In this document: positions 1 to 5,429 of the stretch, one piece after another
Numbering within the stretch: the stretch's first letter is position 1
Layout of the letters: each line of letters begins with the position of its first letter
Origin: Dehalococcoidia bacterium
GTDB lineage: Bacteria > Chloroflexota > Dehalococcoidia > Dehalococcoidales > DAOWLH01
Length of the DNA: 5,685 bases
Assembly: GCA_030643515.1 (NCBI GenBank)
Contig: DAOWLH010000058.1
Coordinates: 1-5,685 of the forward strand
Direction: 5' to 3'
Made by a program: the position numbers and the translations under genes
The notes under the pieces: model-generated
What the model was told of the DNA's origin: nothing
Database searches by the model: none
What the model saw: only the letters and a program-made list of their open reading frames with translations

Positions 1-2
1 CC

Positions 3-212
3 AGGTCGAGCCTGCTCCGCTGTGGCGTCACCGTTGGCACCGCTGTCTGGGATGCCGGCTACTCGGGGCGCTCTCAATCTCTTCTGGTCGTCTACAATCC
101 CCAGGGGTTTCAGCTCCAGAGGAACGCCAGGATTGTGCAACTCGTCTTCTTTCGGCTGACAGCCGCCACCGATGGCTATCAGGGGGCTTATCAGGGAGAG
201 AATATGGAGTAG
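3..212 (+). CDS. dut: dUTPase, archaeal Dut type (5' part missing)
   Basis: This is the last 69 codons of a gene that enters from the left edge, ending at TAG 210-212. No start codon is in the window. The visible protein matches the C-terminal half of the dUTPase/dCTP deaminase superfamily. It begins with an RSSLLR segment, then GTAVWDAGYSGR at visible residues 12-23, whose D17 and G19-Y20 match the conserved 'xDPGYxG' core. ARIVQLVFFRL follows at 42-52, then the closing GYQGAYQGEN at 58-67, which matches the nucleotide-covering C-terminal arm. The AVWDAGY wording and the YQGEN end fit the archaeal Dut subfamily better than classical trimeric dUTPase. A dUMP-forming dCTP deaminase is the main alternative, because the N-terminal half that would decide is absent. 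The enzyme would hydrolyse dUTP to dUMP and PPi in the cytoplasm, keeping uracil out of DNA and feeding dTMP synthesis. It converges on the lipid kinase gene with a 7-base gap and no visible terminator. Confidence 0.85.
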   Translation, partial: RSSLLRCGVTVGTAVWDAGYSGRSQSLLVVYNPQGFQLQRNARIVQLVFFRLTAATDGYQGAYQGENME

Positions 213-219
213 AAGTTCT

Positions 220-1134
220 CTAAACGGCGATGCTGAGCGCTGCCGGCATCAGGCTGAAAGACACCGGGCCCCGGCCCAGGAATTCACCATCGGCGTGCAC
301 CAGCAATTCCTCGGAGGACTCTATTTCCACCGCGCTTGCCCTTTCCATGCTGACCTTTGGGTGGCTGATGTGAGTTCCCTTGTATATGGTGGGTAAGGCC
401 TTTAGAAGCTCAAGCTTGCCCATGTCACCGACAGTCAGTACATCCAGCAGCTGGTCGTTCACCTCGGCCCCGGGTGCCACTAGCATGCCGCCGCCGAAGT
501 AGCGGCCGTTGGCCACCACGACGCTTAAGATGCGTTTTGTCTCCACCCGGCTACCCGATGTTACCACGACCGACTTGTTGTGGTAGCCGGCCAGTGACCA
601 CAGAAGCCCGATGATATATGGCACCGTACCGCCAAGGCGCTTGGGCAGGTGCTGGCTTATCTCGGCCACCCGGGCATCGAAGCCAACCCCGGCCGAATTG
701 ACAAAGAAGCGCCTGAGCTTACGCCCGTTCTGGCTGTACTCGACAACGCCGACGTCAATGGCCAGCCTTTGCGACCGGGATAGTAAACGGCAGGCACTGG
801 CATGGTCCCGGGGTATACCTATCGAGCGGATAAAGTCGCTGCCGGTGCCGGTGCTGACGATGCCAATGGATGACCTGGCCGAGTCCTTTGAAGAAAGTAT
901 GCCGTTGGCGACTTCATTAACTGTGCCGTCACCGCCGACGGCTACCAGCAGAGGCCAGCCATCGCTAACAGCGGCCCGTGCCAGTTCTATGGCGTGGCCG
1001 ACACCTTCGGTATACTGGAAATCAAAGGATAGACCAACACGGCGCAGCAACTGGCGGATGCGGGGCCATTTGCGGTGAGTGCTATTGGCTCCGGCCACCG
1101 GATTAACGATAACTTTGGCATGAAGTGGTGACAT
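220..1134 (-). CDS. Diacylglycerol/lipid kinase, YegS/DgkB/BmrU family
   Basis: This 304-residue protein has the full architecture and usual length (about 290-310) of the DAGK-like lipid kinases. NPVAG at residues 11-15 opens the catalytic domain. The nucleotide-binding VGGDGTVNEVANG lies at 66-78, GTGSDF at 96-101 (GTGNDF in many relatives), NSAGVGFDA at 146-154, NGRYFGGGMLVAP at 209-221, and the C-terminal DGE at 282-284. Family knowledge: these soluble or membrane-associated enzymes phosphorylate diacylglycerol or related lipids with ATP; the exact lipid cannot be read from sequence. ATG 1132-1134 is chosen because VIVNPVAG follows within eight residues, as in the family. The ribosome site is weak (AAGG about 11 bases upstream). 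It lies downstream of the dCMP deaminase gene across 92 bases that hold a -10 element, so it may be transcribed both from its own promoter and by read-through. No transmembrane segment is evident. Confidence 0.93.
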   Translation of the reverse strand: MSPLHAKVIVNPVAGANSTHRKWPRIRQLLRRVGLSFDFQYTEGVGHAIELARAAVSDGWPLLVAVGGDGTVNEVANGILSSKDSARSSIGIVSTGTGSDFIRSIGIPRDHASACRLLSRSQRLAIDVGVVEYSQNGRKLRRFFVNSAGVGFDARVAEISQHLPKRLGGTVPYIIGLLWSLAGYHNKSVVVTSGSRVETKRILSVVVANGRYFGGGMLVAPGAEVNDQLLDVLTVGDMGKLELLKALPTIYKGTHISHPKVSMERASAVEIESSEELLVHADGEFLGRGPVSFSLMPAALSIAV

Positions 1135-1165
1135 GAACGTTCAAACCTTGTCTGCCCGCGGTTAA

Positions 1166-1174
1166 ATTATACCA
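1166..1174 (-). promoter_or_regulatory. Extended -10 promoter for the lipid kinase gene
   Basis: Read on the minus strand the bases are TGG TATAAT, a perfect extended -10 (TGn-TATAAT). It lies 31 bases upstream of the ATG at 1134, which would give a leader of about 25 bases. No good -35 hexamer sits 16-18 bases upstream; a TTGACC is present but only 7 bases away. That is tolerable for an extended -10 promoter. Its position in the only sizeable gap of this gene cluster supports the call. Transcription from it has not been shown. Confidence 0.55.
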
Positions 1175-1226
1175 CAGGGGTCAAGGCAGGACAGGCATAA
1201 ACTCAACATGATATTTCTATGGTGGT

Positions 1227-1700
1227 TTAAACCAGGTATTCAATCTGGCCGGGCGGCCGGGGCAGTTCGTTGAACTCGATACCCGCTTCTTTGAAAAGCT
1301 TGAGAAAGGTTTCGTCGTTGTATCTACCGAAGCTGACATAGCGCCTTATCCTGGCATTGACCAGCATCTTGGCGCATAAGACACACGGCGTGTGGGTAGC
1401 GTAGATGGTAGCCCCTTCCAGGATGACGCCGTGGAGAGCCGCCTGGATGATTACATTCTGTTCGGCATGAATCGCCCGGCATATCTCGTGTCTCTCCCCG
1501 GAAGGTATGCCCCGTTCGTCCCTCAAACAGCCCAGCTCCAGGCAGTCCGGGGAACCAGCCGGGGCGCCGTTGTATCCGGTGGCCAGTATGTGCTTATCCC
1601 TTACCGCCACGGCGCCAACGTGGTGACGGCGGCAGGTGGAGCGTTCGGCAACCACGGCGGCCACTTTCTGGAAGTAATTATCGGCAGTTGGTCTCTTCAA
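1227..1700 (-). CDS. dCMP deaminase (ComEB-like)
   Basis: This 157-residue zinc-dependent cytidine/deoxycytidylate deaminase converts dCMP to dUMP, the substrate of thymidylate synthase. The N-terminal STCRRHHVGAVAV (21-33) and GYNGAP (42-47) are typical of the dCMP deaminase branch. The catalytic site is H78-A79-E80 (zinc ligand H78, proton shuttle E80) with TPCVLC at 104-109 giving zinc ligands C106 and C109. Additional cysteines at 23, 53, 58 and 74 resemble those of ComEB-type proteins; a second metal site is possible but not established. The start is TTG (1698-1700), overlapping the stop of the upstream kinase as TTGA. A GAGGAGG site five bases before it and alignment with the family N-terminus support this start. 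Length is normal for the family. With the nearby dUTPase it supplies dUMP by a second route. Confidence 0.95.
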   Translation of the reverse strand: MKRPTADNYFQKVAAVVAERSTCRRHHVGAVAVRDKHILATGYNGAPAGSPDCLELGCLRDERGIPSGERHEICRAIHAEQNVIIQAALHGVILEGATIYATHTPCVLCAKMLVNARIRRYVSFGRYNDETFLKLFKEAGIEFNELPRPPGQIEYLV

Positions 1701-2248
1701 GCTGGCCTCCTCATTGTGGCGATGGCCCGTCTCACTTCCTTTTCCAGACTCTTTAAAGAATACTCATTTAGGATGGTGAAATCGGCGATAGCGATGGGCC
1801 CGCTCTTATTCAGTTTTTCCACCTCTGCCTTATCGCGCCGGGCGGCTTCTTCTGAGCTCAGGGGGCGCTCATGTCTGACGGCCAGACGGCAGTGCCTTGT
1901 TTCTGGCGATGCCCAGACGGCAAGGATAAATAAACTGTCTACGTAGTAGTCCTTGAGGAAGGTGTACTCCTCCCAGGAGTAGAGGCCGTCAATTACCACC
2001 GGGGATTGTTTTGAGGCTAAATCAATCCGGGATAGATTTAGCCTGGCATAGGCAGCCATGCCGTATTTCTCTCTGATTTGTTCCCTTGCGCTGCGTTCGT
2101 TCTCTTCGTTTAGCTCCAGCCCCTGTCTTTTGACTTCATCGTCGGTGACATCGCCGAACCTGATCCTGGTAAAACCATGTTGCCCAAAGATTCGGGCAAC
2201 TTCTGATTTACCGGCTCCAGCCATACCAACGATAGCGATTATGGTCAT
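1697..2248 (-). CDS. P-loop kinase, UPF0200/dephospho-CoA kinase-like AAA ATPase
   Basis: This 183-residue P-loop NTPase has the fold signature of small-molecule kinases. MTIIAIVG leads into the Walker A GMAGAGKS (8-15), then FGDVTDDEVKRQG (31-43), an IREKYG segment (58-63), the Walker-B-like VVIDGLYS (84-91), WASPETR (112-118) as in the sugar/nucleotide-kinase lid region, and ADFTILNE (155-162) near the end. This order closely resembles archaeal UPF0200 proteins, annotated as dephospho-CoA kinase-like or AAA family ATPases. The true substrate is unknown. Coupling to dCMP deaminase makes a nucleotide substrate plausible, but that is inference. ATG 2246-2248 is preferred to the in-frame TTG 51 bases upstream, because the P-loop then follows within seven residues as in relatives, AGGA and AGAGG precede it, and the upstream TTG lies inside the -35 box of the promoter. 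Confidence 0.85.
   Translation of the reverse strand: MTIIAIVGMAGAGKSEVARIFGQHGFTRIRFGDVTDDEVKRQGLELNEENERSAREQIREKYGMAAYARLNLSRIDLASKQSPVVIDGLYSWEEYTFLKDYYVDSLFILAVWASPETRHCRLAVRHERPLSSEEAARRDKAEVEKLNKSGPIAIADFTILNEYSLKSLEKEVRRAIATMRRPA
1706..1712 (-). promoter_or_regulatory. Ribosome binding site fixing the TTG start of dCMP deaminase
   Basis: On the minus strand GAGGAGG ends five bases before TTG 1698-1700. It lies inside the last codons of the upstream kinase gene, so ribosomes finishing that gene can restart at the overlapping TTGA. This strong site compensates for the weak start codon. Confidence 0.8.
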
Positions 2249-2269
2249 AACCTCTGTCCTAAGAACTAC

Positions 2270-2299
2270 ATTATAGGAGAATAGCCCTGCCGGTGACAA
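2270..2299 (-). promoter_or_regulatory. Sigma70-like promoter of the P-loop kinase-dCMP deaminase operon
   Basis: The minus strand shows TTGTCA (2299-2294; 5 of 6 matches to TTGACA), an 18-base spacer and a perfect TATAAT (2275-2270). The -10 ends 21 bases before ATG 2248, so transcripts would start near 2263 with a leader of about 15 bases. This is the best two-part promoter in the window. It also argues against translation from the TTG at 2299, which would not be in the transcript. Confidence 0.7.
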
Positions 2300-2334
2300 C
2301 TCCGAGCGTTATGTTATAAGCCGCTCCCGGGCTG

Positions 2335-2343
2335 TGCTATAAT
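2335..2343 (+). promoter_or_regulatory. Extended -10 promoter of the tRNA nucleotidyltransferase gene
   Basis: TGC TATAAT is a perfect extended -10, ending 21 bases before ATG 2365. Only a poor -35 match (TTATAA at 2314-2319, 18-base spacer) is present, as expected for extended -10 promoters. A weaker upstream alternative is GTGACA (2293-2298) with TATAAG (2315-2320), spacer 16. Transcription would begin near 2350. Confidence 0.65.
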
Positions 2344-2354
2344 CGGGCTGATGC

Positions 2355-2361
2355 GGAGGAG
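2355..2361 (+). promoter_or_regulatory. Ribosome binding site of the tRNA nucleotidyltransferase gene
   Basis: GGAGGAG lies just before ATG 2365 (GGAGG ends five bases from it). It confirms this start and places it directly behind the predicted transcription start. The same bases form the middle of a tiny open frame beginning at ATG 2351. Confidence 0.8.
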
Positions 2362-2364
2362 TAA

Positions 2365-3612
2365 ATGACGCCGATTACCAATCTGACTGACCTGATTAAC
2401 CAGCGATTACCCGCCGAGCTGGCGGGTTTTATGAAGTCGGCGGGCAACATGGCCGCCAACGGCGGGGAGAAGCTATACCTCGTTGGCGGGCTTGTCCGCG
2501 ACCTGCTGCTGGGAGAGGCCAACCTTGATGTTGACCTGGTGGTTGAGGGTGATGCTGTCACCCTGGCCCGGCGATTGTCGACTGGCAACATAACCATTCA
2601 TCACCGCTTCAATACGGCCAAGCTCCAGTGGCGGAAGTGGACTGTAGACCTGACCAGTGCCCGCTCGGAGATCTATCCGCGGCCGGGTGCCTTGCCCAGT
2701 GTTAAACCGGGCAAGCTGGCTGACGACCTCTTCCGTCGCGACTTTACCATAAACGCCATGGCGGTTGCCCTGGTCCCGCAGAGCTACGGCCAGTTAATTG
2801 ACCTCTATGGCGGCCTCTACGATCTGGAGCGCAGGTTTGTCCGTATTTTGCACCCGATCAGCTTCACCGATGATGCCAGCCGTATCTGGCGGGCAGTCCG
2901 CTACGAGCAGCGGCTTGACTTCCAAATTGAGCTGGAGACTCTGAGGCTGCTGCAACGGGATATCCCGATGCTGGACAACATAAGCGGTGACCGGGTGCGC
3001 TACGAACTGGAGTGCATCTGCAATGAGCAGTTGCCGGAAAAGGCCTTTAAGCGCGCCGGGGAGCTGGGAGTGCTGGCTAAACTGCATCCGTCACTTTCCG
3101 GCAACGGCTGGCTGGCGGACATGTTTGACCAGGCCCGCCGAATCAGCCTCTCCGGCCAGAAGCTGGCTGACCTCTACCTGGCATTGCTGGCTTATCGTTT
3201 GCCTGATATCGACAGGGAGCAGCTGGTATCTTGCCTCAGACTACCCAGGGCGCTTGCCCGGATCCTGAGGGATGCCGGCTCTATCAGGGCTCGTCTTGGT
3301 GAGTTAGCCAATACCAAGCTCAGGCCCAGCCAGATTTATCATCTCCTTCACGGCTATTCCTCTGAAGCGGTTACCGCCAACCTGCTGGCCGGTGACCTGC
3401 CTCCGGCCCGCCGCAATATCCAGCTCTACCTGGAAGAGCTCCGCAGCGTCAAGCCGGTGCTGGCCGGCCACGATTTGATCGACATGGGAGTAACTCCCGG
3501 CCCCGGGATAGGAGAAGCCCTCAAGCTGATACTTGACGCCCGTCTGGATGGCACGGTGAAGACCCGGCGGGATGAGGAGAGGCTGGTCGGGGAGTGGCTG
3601 GCTACCAATTAA
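2365..3612 (+). CDS. cca: tRNA nucleotidyltransferase / poly(A) polymerase family (CCA-adding type)
   Basis: This 415-residue class II nucleotidyltransferase of the pol-beta superfamily adds or repairs the 3' CCA of tRNA; A-adding-only or C-adding-only activity cannot be excluded. Motif A is GGLVRD (41-46) with the metal-binding pair D55 and D57 in LDVDLVVEGD, and a likely third carboxylate is D95 in TVDLTS. RRDFTINAMA (124-133) and LIDLYGGLYDL (144-154) complete the head. DDASRIWRAVRY (169-180) corresponds to the base-selecting EDxxR motif (here DDxxR), and GDRVRYEL (208-215) to the ERxxxE neck motif. The tail ends in GHDLIDMGVTPGPGIGEAL (369-387), a usual C-terminal segment of this family. 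No HD, CBS or DHH domain is visible. It is a single-gene unit, divergent from the P-loop kinase operon and convergent with ispE across 46 bases (3613-3658) in which I see only a weak CCA/TGG pairing beside an A/T run, not a convincing terminator. Confidence 0.95.
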   Translation: MTPITNLTDLINQRLPAELAGFMKSAGNMAANGGEKLYLVGGLVRDLLLGEANLDVDLVVEGDAVTLARRLSTGNITIHHRFNTAKLQWRKWTVDLTSARSEIYPRPGALPSVKPGKLADDLFRRDFTINAMAVALVPQSYGQLIDLYGGLYDLERRFVRILHPISFTDDASRIWRAVRYEQRLDFQIELETLRLLQRDIPMLDNISGDRVRYELECICNEQLPEKAFKRAGELGVLAKLHPSLSGNGWLADMFDQARRISLSGQKLADLYLALLAYRLPDIDREQLVSCLRLPRALARILRDAGSIRARLGELANTKLRPSQIYHLLHGYSSEAVTANLLAGDLPPARRNIQLYLEELRSVKPVLAGHDLIDMGVTPGPGIGEALKLILDARLDGTVKTRRDEERLVGEWLATN

Positions 3613-3658
3613 AAACCAACAAATCTGGCTTAGTCAGTCCTATCCTTATGTAAAGTTC

Positions 3659-4543
3659 TTATCCATGAGGCTCTTTGCTCTGTAATTCGGGTGTGGATTC
3701 CAGTGTCCCGGCAAGATATGCTTCCAGCCCCTTATCCTTGAGTTTTTTGAATATCCTGTTAGCCCGGGGCTTGCTTTTCCCTATGGTAAAAAGGGCTGGC
3801 CCGGAACCGGCCAGGTGGATACTCCTGGCTCCGGCTTCTTTAAACTTCTGGCGATAGCCGTCAAGGCCAGCAAAGCTGCCGTCAGCGACGCTGTCAAACA
3901 CGTTGAAGAGACTGGCCGGAGTAACCGCCTCACCCTTGGTCAGTGCCGTTACCATTTCCTCGGTTATTCTGCCCGGTGTGTAGTGGCTTTCCTCAAGGCT
4001 GGAGTAGAGCCGGGCCGTTTTGCCGGGCAGTCGCGGTATGTCTGGTATCAGCAGCACCAGCCACCTGCGGGGCAGCGGCGGCAGCGGGCTGACAGCCTCG
4101 CCTCGTCCCTGGGCCAGGGCGGTGCCACCGGAGAGGAAGAAGGTAACGTCTGAACCAAGCTGCGAGGCTAGTTTTGCCAGCTCTCCCATCGGCAGGGCCA
4201 GTTTCCATAGTCTGTTAAGCCCGGCAAGGGCAGCAGCGGCGTCACTGGAATCGCCGCCCAGACCGGAAAGCAAAGGAATCCGTTTGGAAATCTCTATGGT
4301 GGCCCCTTTGCGATATCCTGAGGCTTCCTTTAATAGGCGGGCGGCTCTGGGTACCAGGCTTTTTTCGGCCGACCAGTCCGGGTGGTCGCACTTATAAGCC
4401 ATTTGATTGCCTGGTCGCAGGCAGAGGTGGTCGCAGAGGTCAATAGCCTGGATTATGCTGAGCAGCTCATGGAAACCATCGGCCCGCTTGCTCAGCACCT
4501 CAAGGGTGAGGTTTATCTTGGCCGGCGGTAGAAGGGTCAGCAC
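3659..4543 (-). CDS. ispE: 4-diphosphocytidyl-2-C-methyl-D-erythritol kinase
   Basis: This 294-residue GHMP kinase of the MEP isoprenoid pathway phosphorylates the 2-hydroxyl of CDP-methylerythritol with ATP. PPAKINL (6-12) holds the conserved active-site lysine K9, and RADGFHEL (20-27) matches the usual RxDGYHEL. The ATP loop is PLLSGLGGDSSDAAAAL (90-106). GSDVTFFLSGG (130-140) carries the likely catalytic D132, and HLAGSGPALFTI (243-254) is the third GHMP motif. The start is taken as GTG 4541-4543. AGGAGG sits eight bases upstream and the family sequence begins right after it. The longer frame from ATG 4582 would add 13 residues that overlap rsmA coding sequence and match nothing expected. 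With GTG the gene overlaps the rsmA stop by seven bases (GTGCTGA), implying translational coupling. Its presence indicates the non-mevalonate route. Confidence 0.95.
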   Translation of the reverse strand: MLTLLPPAKINLTLEVLSKRADGFHELLSIIQAIDLCDHLCLRPGNQMAYKCDHPDWSAEKSLVPRAARLLKEASGYRKGATIEISKRIPLLSGLGGDSSDAAAALAGLNRLWKLALPMGELAKLASQLGSDVTFFLSGGTALAQGRGEAVSPLPPLPRRWLVLLIPDIPRLPGKTARLYSSLEESHYTPGRITEEMVTALTKGEAVTPASLFNVFDSVADGSFAGLDGYRQKFKEAGARSIHLAGSGPALFTIGKSKPRANRIFKKLKDKGLEAYLAGTLESTPELQSKEPHG

Positions 4544-5418
4544 TGCCGGTTCCTCCTGTATACCTGCCACAGCAGGCCCCATTCCTCAAGCATCAGTGTT
4601 TCCGCCCGGCGCTGGGGGGCGATACCGGCCTCCTCCAGCATGGGGAGTACCTGGCCCTTGGCTATCTCCAGTCCCTGCGCCAGGGAATTGGCCAGCTGTT
4701 TGCGGGAGGCGGTGAAACCGGCCCGCACCAGCCTGAAAAAGTCCCCGGTATTTTCGGCTGCAACCACCGGCTGGGCGTGTAAAGTAATCCTCAGAATGGC
4801 AGAATCAACCTCCGGGGCGGGATAAAAACTGTGAGCCGGCACATAGCTTACTATCTCCGGCTGGCCGTAGAGCTGGACGCTGACGCTGAGCAGACTCATC
4901 CGCCCCGCCTTAGCGACAATGGCCTGGGCAACTTCCTTTTGCACCATAACCACCATCAGCCGGGGCCTGGCTGATGCCTCCAGGAAGTGGCGCAGCACCG
5001 CCGAAGTAATGTAGTAGGGTAGGTTGGCCACCACCTTGTAGCCGGGTGCCCCAACCAGCGTTGCCGGCTCAATGTGGAGAATATCCTTGTTGATAATGGT
5101 GATATTGTTAGCCGGGCACTGTTTCAGGGCATCGGCCAGCCGGCTGTCCAGCTCAACAGCAACGACCCGACCGGCTCGCCTGGCTAACTCGGCGGTCATA
5201 AAACCGAGGCCGGGACCTACTTCGATGACCACGTCCTGGGGGGTCAGCCCGGCTGCGGCAACCACCATCTGCATTACCTCCCGGTCAATCAGGAAGTGCT
5301 GCCCCAGGCCCTTTCTCGCCCGCAGCCCCAGGCGTCGCAGGCGCGCCTTTGTCTGACCCAGCAAAGATGCCTGCGGCAGGCCCTGGCCGCCTCCTGCTCT
5401 CCTAGCCGCTGCTTTCAT
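4537..5418 (-). CDS. rsmA: 16S rRNA (adenine1518/1519-N6,N6)-dimethyltransferase
   Basis: Also known as KsgA. This 293-residue SAM-dependent enzyme dimethylates two adjacent adenines in the 3'-end hairpin of 16S rRNA late in small-subunit assembly. GLGQHFL (37-43) is the family's N-terminal motif. EVGPGLG (66-72) binds SAM with acidic E89/D91 after the second strand. The catalytic NLPYYI (132-137) is the NxPY-type motif, and VQKEVA (159-164), FYPAPEVDSAILR (198-210) and FTASRKQLANSL (235-246) complete the signature. The N-terminus is basic and about ten residues longer than in common homologues. ATG 5416-5418 is kept because GAGG lies five bases before it and no better start follows. The linker after QKEVA (AKAGRMSLLSV) is slightly shorter than the usual form. 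It starts 11 bases after the phosphoesterase stop and overlaps ispE, so the three genes look like one operon. Confidence 0.96.
   Translation of the reverse strand: MKAAARRAGGGQGLPQASLLGQTKARLRRLGLRARKGLGQHFLIDREVMQMVVAAAGLTPQDVVIEVGPGLGFMTAELARRAGRVVAVELDSRLADALKQCPANNITIINKDILHIEPATLVGAPGYKVVANLPYYITSAVLRHFLEASARPRLMVVMVQKEVAQAIVAKAGRMSLLSVSVQLYGQPEIVSYVPAHSFYPAPEVDSAILRITLHAQPVVAAENTGDFFRLVRAGFTASRKQLANSLAQGLEIAKGQVLPMLEEAGIAPQRRAETLMLEEWGLLWQVYRRNRQC
4552..4557 (-). promoter_or_regulatory. Ribosome binding site fixing the GTG start of ispE
   Basis: AGGAGG on the minus strand ends eight bases before GTG 4543, within the last codons of rsmA. It would be inside the coding region if the ATG at 4582 were used, so it decides for the shorter protein. 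Confidence 0.8.
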
Positions 5419-5429
5419 TGCCGCCTCGA

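Noticed and set aside
222..260. GATGC...GCATC inverted repeat at the end of the lipid kinase gene as a terminator
   Set aside because: Five-base stem with a 12-base loop inside coding sequence and no T-run.
611..1078. Plus-strand open frame of 155 codons
   Set aside because: Antisense to the lipid kinase catalytic domain, low-complexity composition and no motif; a shadow frame.
1392..1946. Plus-strand open frame of 184 codons
   Set aside because: It lies antisense across the dCMP deaminase and P-loop kinase, both with clear motifs; its translation shows no recognisable domain.
2249..2299. N-terminal extension of the P-loop kinase from TTG 2299
   Set aside because: The TTG is part of the -35 box, lies upstream of the predicted transcript start, and relatives begin just before the P-loop.
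3613..3658. Possible bidirectional terminator between the tRNA nucleotidyltransferase gene and ispE
   Set aside because: Only a three-base-pair stem (CCA/TGG) next to an A/T run could be found; too weak to call.
4020..4397. Plus-strand open frame of 125 codons, with neighbours at 3815-4153 and 4407-4715
   Set aside because: All are antisense to ispE/rsmA, Ser/Pro/Arg-rich, and without motifs.
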